From positions 1 to 44,114 of the forward strand of contig JAZOCU010000030.1 of the NCBI GenBank assembly GCA_045596625.1: a stretch of DNA of 44,114 nucleotides, written 5' to 3'. This document shows, piece after piece, positions 1-8,614 of this stretch. The notes under the pieces were generated by a model. The model did no database searches. It was not told where the DNA came from and was given only the letters and a program-made list of their open reading frames with translations. This DNA comes from Firm-04 sp045596625 (lineage in GTDB: Bacteria; Bacillota; Clostridia; Oscillospirales; Ruminococcaceae). Within the stretch, counting starts at the first letter, position 1, and every line of letters starts with the position of its first letter. Position numbers and translations under genes: made by a program.

Positions 1-444
1 TGTTGGGACGCGGTACTCGGTTGCCTTGTAGATATCACCATAAGCATGACGCGCGATGGTAATGGGCTTATTCCAGTTACGAACCGCGGGACGGATGCTA
101 TCGATGAGGATGGGCGCACGGAACACCGTACCGTCGAGAATGGCACGGATGGTACCGTTCGGGGATTTCCACATCTGGGTCAGATTGTATTCGGGCATTC
201 TGGCAGCGTTGGGAGTGATGGTTGCGCACTTGACAGCAACACCGTATTTCTTGGTTGCTTCTGCACTGTCGAAGGTAACTTGATCCTTGGTTTCCTCGCG
301 GTGAGCAAGGCCCAGATCGTAATACTCGGTATTCAGTTCCACATAGGGAGTGATCAGGATATCCTTGATCCACTGCCAGAGGATCCGTGTCATTTCATCG
401 CCGTCCATTTCGACCAGCGGTGTTGTCATTTTGATTTTATCCAT
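1..444 (-). CDS. icd: NADP-type isocitrate dehydrogenase, N-terminal part (cut by window edge)
   Basis: Oxidatively decarboxylates isocitrate to 2-oxoglutarate in the cytoplasm, the step after aconitase. The 148 visible residues begin with a short lead-in and then VEMDGDEMTRILW, the N-terminal signature of the homodimeric, eukaryote-like NADP-IDH group (about 400 residues in full), followed by ELNTEYYDLGLAHR and the substrate-loop region KSPNGTIRAILDGTVFR. The start ATG at 444 follows AAAAGGAG at good spacing. It is the last visible gene of an acn - small ORF - icd set, 30 nt after the small ORF. Together with aconitase this looks like the oxidative half of an incomplete TCA cycle for glutamate supply, which is inference. 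The C-terminal two thirds lie outside the window, so cofactor specificity cannot be judged fully. Confidence 0.93.
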   Translation of the reverse strand, partial: MDKIKMTTPLVEMDGDEMTRILWQWIKDILITPYVELNTEYYDLGLAHREETKDQVTFDSAEATKKYGVAVKCATITPNAARMPEYNLTQMWKSPNGTIRAILDGTVFRAPILIDSIRPAVRNWNKPITIARHAYGDIYKATEYRVPT

Positions 445-474
445 TGGAAAAACTCCTTTTTACATCAATCTAAA

Positions 475-690
475 TCAGGGTACAGGTACTGAGAACACCC
501 AAATCAAAGAAAAAACAAATACGGTAATATAGGTGATCCATTTTACTGCATTTTCCGAAAGATTCGGAAAAATTTTGGGCAGCAGGGTTTGTAATCCCCA
601 AAGCATTACAGCGGCAATCACAATCAGCACGATATCGGTCCAAGAGCGGATCCGGATGGTGCGCAGCACTGCCATTGTATTCGGAAACAT
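475..690 (-). CDS. small two-helix membrane protein between acn and icd
   Basis: A 71-residue protein of unknown function. It has a charged N-terminus, one hydrophobic helix around residues 19-39 (DIVLIVIAAVMLWGLQTLL) and a second at about 50-70 (WITYITVFVFSLIWVF), joined by a short polar loop that holds a Lys and several Asn/Glu. A reasonable ribosome site (AAAGAAG, about 11 nt away) precedes the ATG at 690. It lies 47 nt downstream of aconitase and 30 nt upstream of icd, so it is probably co-transcribed with both. I recognise no family. It is real if conserved between acn and icd in relatives; otherwise it may be lineage-specific. Confidence 0.6.
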   Translation of the reverse strand: MFPNTMAVLRTIRIRSWTDIVLIVIAAVMLWGLQTLLPKIFPNLSENAVKWITYITVFVFSLIWVFSVPVP

Positions 691-737
691 TGTTATTTAC
701 ACTTCTTTCCCAATAAAATTACGGCAACCTAAGTCGA

Positions 738-2675
738 TTACTTCAGCTGCTCTCTGGTATAATCCAGCAGACCGCCTGCCAACATGATATCCTTAGTGCG
801 GCCGGTCAGCTCGCAGAGAACAGGGATCTGTGCGCCATTGGCTTTGTTGATAACGGTCAGCTCGGTTTTGCCTTCTTCCACAGCCTTGCGGATATCAGCA
901 AGTACCAGTGTATCACCTTGTGCGATCTTGTCATAATCTGCTTCATTGACAAAGGTCAGAGGCAGAATGCCTGCATTGATCAAATTTGCACGGTGAATAC
1001 GGGCAAAGGATTTCACCAGTACCGCTTTTACACCCAGATACAGCGGTGCAAGGGCAGCATGCTCACGGGAAGAACCCTGACCATAGTTTGCGCCGCCTAC
1101 GATGATGCTTTGTCCCATTTCCTTTGCACGGGCAGGGAATGCCTCATCGCATACAGCGAAGCAGTGCTGGGAAATAGCGGGGATATTGGAGCGCAGCGGC
1201 AGGATCTTTGCACCGGCAGGCATAATGTGATCGGTGGTGATATTATCACCGACCTTCAGTGAGCAGGGAGCCTCAATGGTTTCCAGCAGCGGAGCCGTAT
1301 CCGGATACGGTTTGATATTGGGTCCGCGCAGGATCTCCACATCTTCCATTTCAGCTTCGGAAGCAGGTGGTGTCAGCATATTATCATTGATGGTAAAGAC
1401 CTCGGGCAGCTTGAATGCAGGCATATCGCCCAGTGTTCTGGGATCGGTCAGATAGCCGGTCAGTGCGGAGACTGCTGCAGTCTCGGGAGATACCAGATAG
1501 ATCTGACCATCCTTGGTGCCGGAACGGCCTTCAAAGTTACGGTTAAAGGTACGCAGGGAAATACCTGCAGAATTGGGAGATTGTCCCATACCGATACAAG
1601 GACCGCAAGCGCTTTCCAAAATGCGGGCACCGGCATCGATCATATCTGCCAGACAGCCGTTTTCTGCCAGCATATTCAGCACCTGCTTGGAGCCGGGAGC
1701 AATAGACAAGGAAACATCGGGATGAACGGTCTTGCCCTTGAGAATATGAGCAACCTTCATCATATCCAGCAAAGAGGAGTTAGTGCAGGAACCGATACAG
1801 ACCTGATCGATCTTCAAGGTACCGATCTCCTCCATGGATTTTACATTATCGGGAGAATGCGGGCAAGCAGCCAGCGGAACCAATGCGCTCAGATCAATGG
1901 TGATGCACTCATCATAAACAGCATCCGCATCGGCAGACAGAGGTGTCCAGACATTCTCACGCTGCTGTGCACGCAGGAAATCACGTGTCATTTCATCCGA
2001 GGGGAAAATTGAGGAGGTAGCACCCAGCTCGGCACCCATATTGGTGATGGTAGCACGTTCCGGAACAGTTAAGGTTTTGACGCCTTCACCGCAATATTCG
2101 ATGACTTTGCCGACGCCGCCTTTAACGGTCATACGACGCAGCACTTCCAGAATGACATCCTTGGCAGCAACCCAAGGAGAGAGCTTTCCTGTCAGCTCAA
2201 CTTTTACGATTTTCGGACATGTAATGTAGTATGCGCCGCCGCCCATGGCAACTGCAACATCCAGACCGCCTGCACCGATTGCCAGCATACCCAGACCGCC
2301 GCCGGTAGGAGTATGAGAATCGGAACCGATCAGTGTTTTTCCGGGAATACCGTAACGCTCCAGATGAACCTGATGGCAGATACCGTTGCCGGGACGTGAG
2401 AAGAACAAGCCGTGCTTTTTGGCACAGCTGCCAATAAAGCGATGATCATCTGCATTTTCAAAACCGTTTTGCAGAGTGTTATGATCGATGTACGCAACAG
2501 AACGTTCGGTACGGACACGCGGAACGCCCATTGCCTCAAATTCGAGATAAGCCATGGTGCCGGTGGCATCTTGTGTCAGCGTCTGATCAATGCGGATACC
2601 AATTTCTGTACCACGGATCAGTTCACCTTCCACCAGATGGGCAGAGAGAATTTTTTCGGTAAGGGTAAGACCCAT
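738..2675 (-). CDS. acn: aconitate hydratase (short, about 640-residue type)
   Basis: Isomerises citrate to isocitrate through cis-aconitate with a [4Fe-4S] cluster. The 645-residue protein shows the cluster cysteines in CIGSCTNSS and ESACGPCIGMGQ, the early substrate motif IGSDSHTPTGGG, and a C-terminal swivel domain with VGGANYGQGSSREHAA, the Ser-Arg active-site loop. It is shorter than the 890-residue AcnA type and matches the compact single-chain aconitases of Clostridia; homoaconitase or isopropylmalate isomerase is less likely given adjacency to icd. The ATG at 2675 follows AAAGGA. A TTGACA/TAAAAT promoter lies 35-64 nt upstream. First gene of the acn - small ORF - icd unit. Confidence 0.92.
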   Translation of the reverse strand: MGLTLTEKILSAHLVEGELIRGTEIGIRIDQTLTQDATGTMAYLEFEAMGVPRVRTERSVAYIDHNTLQNGFENADDHRFIGSCAKKHGLFFSRPGNGICHQVHLERYGIPGKTLIGSDSHTPTGGGLGMLAIGAGGLDVAVAMGGGAYYITCPKIVKVELTGKLSPWVAAKDVILEVLRRMTVKGGVGKVIEYCGEGVKTLTVPERATITNMGAELGATSSIFPSDEMTRDFLRAQQRENVWTPLSADADAVYDECITIDLSALVPLAACPHSPDNVKSMEEIGTLKIDQVCIGSCTNSSLLDMMKVAHILKGKTVHPDVSLSIAPGSKQVLNMLAENGCLADMIDAGARILESACGPCIGMGQSPNSAGISLRTFNRNFEGRSGTKDGQIYLVSPETAAVSALTGYLTDPRTLGDMPAFKLPEVFTINDNMLTPPASEAEMEDVEILRGPNIKPYPDTAPLLETIEAPCSLKVGDNITTDHIMPAGAKILPLRSNIPAISQHCFAVCDEAFPARAKEMGQSIIVGGANYGQGSSREHAALAPLYLGVKAVLVKSFARIHRANLINAGILPLTFVNEADYDKIAQGDTLVLADIRKAVEEGKTELTVINKANGAQIPVLCELTGRTKDIMLAGGLLDYTREQLK

Positions 2676-2709
2676 TTTGAATCATCCTTTCACATAAATA
2701 TACATTATT

Positions 2710-2739
2710 ATTTTACAACAAAACAACCGTTACTGTCAA
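2710..2739 (-). promoter_or_regulatory. sigma-A-type promoter of acn operon
   Basis: On the minus strand TTGACA (2734-2739) is followed after 18 bp by TAAAAT (2710-2715), about 35 nt before the aconitase start. A -35 consensus hexamer and good -10 support it; the spacer is one base longer than in the other promoters of this window. Confidence 0.65.
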
Positions 2740-2822
2740 GTCGATTTCCAAGATTTCCGAATATTCTTGCAGACCTACAAAAGCAGGATGAACCGAGACA
2801 ATGAAATGAAAAAATCTGCACA

Positions 2823-2862
2823 AAAAAGCCGCTGTTGTCTCTATAGAGCAACAGCAGCTTTT
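2823..2862 (-). terminator. Rho-independent terminator after prfB
   Basis: On the minus strand an inverted repeat GCTGCTGTTG / CAACAGCGGC closed by a CTCTATAGAG-type loop is followed by a run of T (TTTTTT). It begins about 20 nt after the prfB stop codon and separates prfB from the acn promoter. Confidence 0.85.
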
Positions 2863-2879
2863 GTTAATGATGCAACAGA

Positions 2880-4019
2880 TCACATAGCGTCTCCGCCGCT
2901 GCCGTTTTGCAGCGTGCCGTGAGAGAGCGCTTTGAGATAAGCGTTGATAAACGAGTCCAGTTCACCATCCATGACAGCTTGTACATTACCGTTTTCGCAG
3001 CCGGTGCGGTGATCTTTGACCAATGTATAGGGCATGAACACATAAGAACGGATCTGGCTGCCCCATTCGATTTTAAGCTGAGTGCCTTTGATATCGGAAA
3101 TTTTATCCAGATGTTCACGCTCTTTGATTTCGATGAGCTTCGCACGCAGCATTTTCATACAATAATCTTTGTTTTGGAACTGGCTTCTCTGGGTCTGGCA
3201 GGATACTACAATGCCTGTCGGCAAATGGGTCAGACGAACTGCCGAGCTTGTTTTGTTGATGTGCTGGCCGCCGGCACCGCTGGAACGGAACACATCCATC
3301 TTGATATCCTCAGGGCGAATATCCACCTCAACATCATCGGCAATTTCGGGCATGACCTCCAGTGCGGAGAAGGAGGTGTGCCGTCTGCCGGAGGAATCAA
3401 AGGGGGAAACACGCACCAGACGGTGTACACCGGCTTCGGATTTTAAGAAGCCATAGGCGTTTTCGCCCTGTACCATAAAGGAGGCGGACTTGATACCTGC
3501 TTCATCGCCATCCAGCCAATCCAGCAAATCGACCTTAAAGCCATGGCTTTCCGCATATTTGTTATACATACGGTAAAGCATCTGCGCCCAATCCTGAGCT
3601 TCGGTACCGCCGGCGCCGGCGTGCAGCGTCAAGATAGCATTGGCATTATCATATTCGCCGGTGAGCAGGGTTTTGAGCTTTTCAGCGGCAAGCTGCTCTT
3701 TGAAGCGCTCTGCATCGGCGATGATTTCTTCGTTGGAAGAATCATCATCTTCTTCCTGACAAAGCTCAATCATGCCGATGGTATCCTCCAGCAATGCCTC
3801 AAGCTTTTCAAAGCGATCGATCTTGTTTTCCAGATTCCGGATGCGCTGCATCACCTTCTGCGACTGCTCGGGATTATCCCAGAAGCCTTCGTAAGTCACT
3901 TGGATCCGCAGATCTTCCAGATCTGATTTTGCACGTGCAATTTGCAGGACTTCACCAAGCTCCTTGATTTCGGGGCGGGCGTTGACCAATTCATTCCGAA
4001 TATCGTCCAATAAAATCAT
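2880..4019 (-). CDS. prfB: peptide chain release factor 2 (no programmed frameshift)
   Basis: Class I release factor that reads UGA and UAA and triggers peptidyl-tRNA hydrolysis on the ribosome. The protein (379 residues) has the coiled N-terminal domain, the codon-recognition tripeptide SPF (in VRVSPFDSSGRR) typical of RF2, and the catalytic loop GAGGQHINKT containing GGQ. I use the ATG at 4019 with AAAGGA 8 nt upstream; an in-frame TTG at 4037 would overlap that ribosome site. The family usually carries an in-frame UGA with a +1 frameshift near codon 25. Here the reading frame runs straight through that position (AAG GAG CTT GGT GAA), so the autoregulatory frameshift is absent. Own promoter at 4056-4084. 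Confidence 0.96.
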   Translation of the reverse strand: MILLDDIRNELVNARPEIKELGEVLQIARAKSDLEDLRIQVTYEGFWDNPEQSQKVMQRIRNLENKIDRFEKLEALLEDTIGMIELCQEEDDDSSNEEIIADAERFKEQLAAEKLKTLLTGEYDNANAILTLHAGAGGTEAQDWAQMLYRMYNKYAESHGFKVDLLDWLDGDEAGIKSASFMVQGENAYGFLKSEAGVHRLVRVSPFDSSGRRHTSFSALEVMPEIADDVEVDIRPEDIKMDVFRSSGAGGQHINKTSSAVRLTHLPTGIVVSCQTQRSQFQNKDYCMKMLRAKLIEIKEREHLDKISDIKGTQLKIEWGSQIRSYVFMPYTLVKDHRTGCENGNVQAVMDGELDSFINAYLKALSHGTLQNGSGGDAM

Positions 4020-4055
4020 ATATGTTATCCTTTCCAATGTTGGGCTATCTTATTA

Positions 4056-4084
4056 ATGATACAGGATTTTTCCGGATCTGTCAA
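4056..4084 (-). promoter_or_regulatory. promoter of prfB overlapping the maf stop codon
   Basis: Minus strand TTGACA (4079-4084), 17-bp spacer, TATCAT (4056-4061). The -35 box includes the maf TGA stop codon. The predicted start site leaves a short leader before the prfB ATG at 4019. Confidence 0.75.
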
Positions 4085-4644
4085 CTACATAGACCCAATT
4101 TTTTCATTTGCCGATAAAGTCTTGCAATGGGAAGCCCCATGACATTGTAATAATCGCCATGAATACCGGCAATAAATAAGCCGGCCTTTCCCTGAATGCC
4201 ATAAGCACCGGCTTTGTCATATGGCTCTTCGGTATCGGCATATGCGCTGATCTCTCGTTCGGAAAGCGGAAAGAATCCGACATCGGTCTGCTCGGTAAAG
4301 CTGAGGCTTTTGCCCTTCCAGAAGATCGCCACACCGGTATAAACGCTATGGGTTCTGCCGGAAAGCAGTGTAAGCATGGCACAGCATTCTGCCCGATCCT
4401 TTGGTTTGCCGAGGATGGTATCCTCAATGACTACGGTAGTATCTGCACCGATCACAACGGCATCGGGATGCAGTTGTGCTGCCGCTGCGGCTTTTCGGAC
4501 GGCCAGCAGCTCGGCAGCCTGTGCGGCAGGAGTATCCGCAGGCAATGTTTCATCGCAGAATACGGGATCGACCGTAAAGGAAATGGGAAGTCTTGCCAGC
4601 AGCTCTTGACGGCGCGGAGAGGCCGAAGCCAGAATATATTCCAT
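4081..4644 (-). CDS. maf: Maf-family nucleotide pyrophosphatase
   Basis: A Maf/HAM1-fold enzyme that hydrolyses non-canonical or excess NTPs (dTTP/UTP or modified nucleotides) to monophosphates. Visible motifs are the N-terminal ILASASPRRQELL phosphate-binding stretch, VVIGADTTVVIEDTILGKP with the catalytic Asp, LSGRTHSVYTG, and EPYDKAGAYGIQGKAGLFI. At 187 residues it is the usual size. The ATG at 4644 follows AAAGGG. It sits 15 nt downstream of the esterase gene, so the two may be co-transcribed, although maf is a housekeeping gene. Substrate preference is not certain from sequence alone. Confidence 0.92.
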   Translation of the reverse strand: MEYILASASPRRQELLARLPISFTVDPVFCDETLPADTPAAQAAELLAVRKAAAAAQLHPDAVVIGADTTVVIEDTILGKPKDRAECCAMLTLLSGRTHSVYTGVAIFWKGKSLSFTEQTDVGFFPLSEREISAYADTEEPYDKAGAYGIQGKAGLFIAGIHGDYYNVMGLPIARLYRQMKKLGLCS

Positions 4645-4659
4645 ATAGAGCCCTTTCTT

Positions 4660-6381
4660 TTATGAGATTTTGAACATTGACATCGCGGTAATATTAAACT
4701 GATAGGAATCCTTACCGCCCAGATCAAATACGAATTCACATTCATCGGCACCGGTCATCGCAATGGTTTTCTGAATGGTAACGGAACCGCCGGAGCAATC
4801 AAGAGTATCCTCCAGATAGACAACATCGGGATCAGCAGCACTGCGCAGACGATAGGGGATACCGGCTGTGGTGTTTACATTGCAGGTAAGCTTTAGTTCA
4901 TATTCTCCATTGATCAGTGATAAGCCGGATACAAATGCCTGTACAGCCTCGGGCGTATCGCCGCCGGTCGTGATGCCGACATTCAGCGAGTTATCGTATT
5001 CGTTTACATAAGAAGAAACATAGATGCCTGCAGCGGTATCATTGATGACCTCATAGGTGCGGTCGGCAGCGGCATCCAGACCGATCTCATCCCATGGGAT
5101 CCCCAAGGCATCTGCAATTTTGTCAGCCAATACATAAGCACTCTTCTGATGCGTCACGGGAGAGGGATGCCAATCGGCACCAAGACCATCGTTGGTCATA
5201 TCCTGTGTTGCACAGAGATAGCTGCTGACCTTGGCATCACCGAAGGCCGCAACGGCTTCTTCGATATAAGGATATACTTCTGCACAGCCCATTGTACCGA
5301 CCGTACAGATGATATGGGCATCGGGATTCTTTTCACGGATCAGGGTGAGAAAATCCACATAAGCTTCGGTAAAGGATGGCCCTCGGCCCTCATAGTCCTT
5401 AGAAAGATAGGTATTATCATTGGTGCCAAGATTGATGACCACAATATCATTGGGATTGGCATCAAAATCCCATTCTGCCTGATAATCGGCAGGCTTGCCT
5501 ACCACGGTATAAAAATCGGGTACGAGAGAATCTGTATTGATCGTACCGTCGTTGGAGTAGCCCGAGATGATGCCGTGACCGCTGTAGGAAACGGCACTGT
5601 AATCGGCATCGAGCAATCCGGCGGTGAGATAGGCATAGGACAGGGTAAAGTTTTCGGTGCCTGTTTCAAAGGGAAGATACTGCGAATCCGCTTCAACACC
5701 GTAAGCGCAAGTAATGGAATCGCCGATAAATTCAATGGAAAGATCTTTTTTGGCAGTAGGTTTCACGGGTGCAGAAGCGCTTGTGGTGATATCGAATTGC
5801 TTGACACCGACAGCACCGTTATTGGCTTCGGAAAGATGAATGATCTTTACCGTTGCGGTGCGATTGGCAGTGCCGGAGAATAGTTGGACAGTCTGTTCCG
5901 GCTCACCCATCACCACATCGGTGAGCAGTTCGTCATCCACATAAACTGCATAGCGGGGACGATATTTGGCATCGGAATAGACACAGCCGTCGCCGGTGAT
6001 GGTGACACTTGCTTTGGTGCCGGTTATTGTACATTCCACGGCAGATCCGCTTTGCACCAGCCATGTTACATCGTTTTGATCGAGTGTTCTGCCGATCAGC
6101 TTGCAGGTGCCGGCGATATCGGTAATGGTTTTCTCTGTTACCTCGCCGGATTCTTCCTCCTGCAGCAGTGCGCGCTTGAGAAGTGTAAGATCGATACCAT
6201 TGATCACATGATCACCGTTGTAGTCATCGTCGGTGGTCATTTCACCGTTTTTGGTCAGTGCATCTGCAAGATGACGTGCCGATGCATAGTTTACCGCCGC
6301 AATGGCAGCAAGAGGCCTTGCTGCAGCAATTGTTAGTATCGCAGCAGCGAAGAGTGCGAAATACTTCTTTCGATTTTGCAT
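4660..6381 (-). CDS. secreted CE2-type carbohydrate esterase with N-terminal half-dockerin
   Basis: Predicted exported acetyl-ester hydrolase acting on plant-wall polysaccharide. The 573-residue protein has a signal peptide (about 1-29, KK then a hydrophobic core ending in AIAA), one clear calcium-type dockerin repeat at about 52-73 (DYNGDHVINGIDLTLLKRAL), a CE2-like N-terminal beta-sandwich at about 88-200, an SGNH hydrolase domain with GDSITCAYG (Ser222), GTND (319-322) and DWHPS (Asp403/His405), and a C-terminal beta-rich region (about 440-573) that I cannot name. A normal dockerin has two repeats; here the stretch before the good repeat (residues 31-50) looks degenerate. The start follows GGAGGG. 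CE2 enzymes are xylan/glucomannan deacetylases, some also cellulose-binding; the exact substrate is inferred. Confidence 0.87.
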   Translation of the reverse strand: MQNRKKYFALFAAAILTIAAARPLAAIAAVNYASARHLADALTKNGEMTTDDDYNGDHVINGIDLTLLKRALLQEEESGEVTEKTITDIAGTCKLIGRTLDQNDVTWLVQSGSAVECTITGTKASVTITGDGCVYSDAKYRPRYAVYVDDELLTDVVMGEPEQTVQLFSGTANRTATVKIIHLSEANNGAVGVKQFDITTSASAPVKPTAKKDLSIEFIGDSITCAYGVEADSQYLPFETGTENFTLSYAYLTAGLLDADYSAVSYSGHGIISGYSNDGTINTDSLVPDFYTVVGKPADYQAEWDFDANPNDIVVINLGTNDNTYLSKDYEGRGPSFTEAYVDFLTLIREKNPDAHIICTVGTMGCAEVYPYIEEAVAAFGDAKVSSYLCATQDMTNDGLGADWHPSPVTHQKSAYVLADKIADALGIPWDEIGLDAAADRTYEVINDTAAGIYVSSYVNEYDNSLNVGITTGGDTPEAVQAFVSGLSLINGEYELKLTCNVNTTAGIPYRLRSAADPDVVYLEDTLDCSGGSVTIQKTIAMTGADECEFVFDLGGKDSYQFNITAMSMFKIS

Positions 6382-6397
6382 AGTGATAACCCTCCAG

Positions 6398-6454
6398 ATA
6401 AAACATAAAATATCTTGATCTGCATTTCTTGCAGGATCAGTCGGTATGTTTTAT
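6398..6454 (-). promoter_or_regulatory. nested inverted repeats in the leader of the CE2 gene
   Basis: A perfect 10-bp inverted repeat (ATAAAACATA at 6398-6407 and TATGTTTTAT at 6445-6454) encloses a smaller hairpin (CTGCA/TGCAG core, about 6415-6440). It ends 2 nt upstream of the GGAGGG ribosome site. I found no convincing promoter between ligA and this gene, so this could be an operator or a folded leader. Confidence 0.4.
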
Positions 6455-6529
6455 GCAGTTGAGAAATCCTTCCCCCCAACGCTATTCTGTTTTGTCTGCG
6501 ATAGCGTGTGTTTTGTTTTTGTACGCAGT

Positions 6530-8515
6530 TTATTCCTTGATCCTGCGAAGCAGCTCTGCTTCATCGATCACAGGAATGCCTAAGGATTCTGCTTTTGTAA
6601 GCTTGCTGCCGGCTTCTTCTCCGGCAACCACGAAGCTTGTTTTTTTCGATACAGAGCCGGAAACCTTGCCGCCGCAGGCTTCGATCATAGCTTTGGCTTC
6701 CTCTCGTTTGAGTGTGGGCAGCGTACCGGTGAGCACAAAGGTCAAACCGGTAAAGCGATCATTGTTCTGTCTGGATTCATATTGCATGGTCAGTCCATTT
6801 TGCTGCAACGCTGCAAGCAGTGCAGCAAAATGCGGCTCTGCAAAGGCATCCTTTACCGATTTTGCCATGATTGCACCGAAGCCGTCGATGGCAGCGATTT
6901 CCTCCTCTGAGGCATTTTGAATGGCATCCAGACTGCCGAAATGGTCGCACAGAAGCACAGCGGCAGTTTGTCCGATATTGCGGATCCCCAGTGCGGCAAT
7001 CACACGATCCAGCGGCTGCTGCTTGGAGGCTTCAATGGCTTGCAGCAGATTTTCGGCAGATTTTTGCTGAAAGCCTTCCAGCGAAAGCAGCTCTTTGGCG
7101 GTCAGTGTATATAAGTCTGCAGGAGACTGAATCAATTTGTTGTCCAACAGCTGCTGAAGAATAGCAGGTCCTAAGCCATCGATATTCATAGCAGGCTTCG
7201 AAGCAAAATGCACGATGGCACGAAATACTTGTGCAGGGCAAGCAGGATTCCAGCATCGAACAGCCGCTTCATCGGCATCCTTGCTGACCCGTGAGCCGCA
7301 GGCCGGACAGGTATCGGGAAGCCGATAAGGGATGCTTTCGGGCTGATGCTCCACAGAAGCGAGCACCTCCGGGATGATATCGCCCGCTTTTCGAACCAGA
7401 ATCATATCGCCGATACGAATATCCTTCTCTTCAATAAACTGTTGGTTATGCAGAACAGCACGGGATACACTGGTGCCGGCAAGCAGGATCGGATCAAAAA
7501 CCGCAACGGGCGTAAGCACGCCGGTGCGTCCCACATTGACTTCGATCCGCTGCAGACGGCTGGTTTTTTCTTCGGGCGGAAATTTATAAGCCACTGCCCA
7601 TTTGGGATATTTTGCAGTGCTGCCCAGTTGTTCTCTCTGGGCGAGACTGTTGACTTTGATTACAACGCCGTCAATATCAAAGGGAAGGGTGCCTCGCTGC
7701 GCACCGATCGCCTCAATAGCGGCTTTGATCTCGGTAAGATCGGCATTGCAGATGGAATAGGGCACCACCGGGAATCCCAGAGTCTTCAGCAGTTCCAGCG
7801 ATTCGGAATGCGAGGTGATCGCTTGTCCTTCGATCTGCTGGATATTGAAAAGAAAAATCCGGAGCTTTCTGCTTGCAGTTACAGCAGGGTCCTTCTGGCG
7901 CAAAGAGCCGGCTGCAGCATTTCTCGGATTTTTGAAGGGCTGTTCTCCTTCCGCTTCCTGTTGTGCGGAAAGCTGTTCAAACTGGGCACGAGGCAGATAG
8001 ACTTCGCCGCGCACCTCCAGCAGTGCAGGTGCATTTTCAATCTTGAGGGGAATGCTGTGCAGCGTTTTGAGATTGGCAGTGACATTTTCTCCTACAAAAC
8101 CGTCACCGCGAGTAGAGCCTTGGATAAGAATGCCGTTTTCGTATTTCAAAGAAACAGAAAGGCCGTCGATTTTGGGTTCTACAGTAAAGACAGGCTGCGG
8201 AATGGTTTCCTTGACACGTACAAGAAACTGCGCTACTTGTTCATAAGAAAACACATCCTGTAAGCTTCCCATTTGTACGGTATGTGTTACCTTTTCAAAG
8301 CGTCCCGATGCTTTGCCTCCCACACGCTGGGTCGGAGAATCGGGACGCAGCAGTGCAGGATACTCTGCTTCCAATGTTTTGAGTTCCTGCATGAGCATAT
8401 CATAGGTATAATCCTCTGCGATAGGGTTGTCCAGATCATAATAGGCATGAGCCATTTCCTCAAGTGTTTCGATCAGGACATCAATGCGAGCGTCAGCTTC
8501 TGTATAATTTGGCAT
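6530..8515 (-). CDS. ligA: NAD-dependent DNA ligase
   Basis: Seals nicks during replication and repair using NAD+. The 661-residue protein contains the Ia domain start with YYDLDNP (Tyr residues for NAD), the adenylation motif EPKIDGLSV with Lys115, the OB-fold, a four-cysteine zinc finger (CPACGS...CWNPACPAQ), helix-hairpin-helix repeats and a C-terminal BRCT domain beginning about LTFVLTGTLPTLKREEA. I choose the ATG at 8515 because AAAGGAG lies 6 nt upstream; an in-frame extension to 8593 has no family match. It is 99 nt after the cysteine-rich gene, with a hairpin between them. Confidence 0.96.
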   Translation of the reverse strand: MPNYTEADARIDVLIETLEEMAHAYYDLDNPIAEDYTYDMLMQELKTLEAEYPALLRPDSPTQRVGGKASGRFEKVTHTVQMGSLQDVFSYEQVAQFLVRVKETIPQPVFTVEPKIDGLSVSLKYENGILIQGSTRGDGFVGENVTANLKTLHSIPLKIENAPALLEVRGEVYLPRAQFEQLSAQQEAEGEQPFKNPRNAAAGSLRQKDPAVTASRKLRIFLFNIQQIEGQAITSHSESLELLKTLGFPVVPYSICNADLTEIKAAIEAIGAQRGTLPFDIDGVVIKVNSLAQREQLGSTAKYPKWAVAYKFPPEEKTSRLQRIEVNVGRTGVLTPVAVFDPILLAGTSVSRAVLHNQQFIEEKDIRIGDMILVRKAGDIIPEVLASVEHQPESIPYRLPDTCPACGSRVSKDADEAAVRCWNPACPAQVFRAIVHFASKPAMNIDGLGPAILQQLLDNKLIQSPADLYTLTAKELLSLEGFQQKSAENLLQAIEASKQQPLDRVIAALGIRNIGQTAAVLLCDHFGSLDAIQNASEEEIAAIDGFGAIMAKSVKDAFAEPHFAALLAALQQNGLTMQYESRQNNDRFTGLTFVLTGTLPTLKREEAKAMIEACGGKVSGSVSKKTSFVVAGEEAGSKLTKAESLGIPVIDEAELLRRIKE

Positions 8516-8564
8516 AAAGGCTCCTTTCCCGTTCCCGGCAATCTGTTGCTGCCAACGGATTTCA

Positions 8565-8601
8565 GAAGCCGCATGGATTGCAGAAACATTCATGCGGCTT
8601 C
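8565..8601 (-). terminator. intercistronic hairpin between cysteine-rich gene and ligA
   Basis: A perfect 11-bp inverted repeat (GAAGCCGCATG / CATGCGGCTTC, 15-nt loop) starts about 13 nt after the stop of the cysteine-rich gene. No T-run follows on either strand, so it may be a weak or Rho-type terminator or an RNA stability element. Confidence 0.45.
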
Positions 8602-8614
8602 CGATGAATATGGA

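Noticed and set aside
738..2675. homoaconitase or isopropylmalate isomerase
   Set aside because: Single-chain length with fused swivel domain and direct linkage to icd favour aconitase.
2880..4037. TTG start at 4037 for prfB
   Set aside because: It overlaps the ribosome site of the ATG at 4019, and the extra residues do not match the family.
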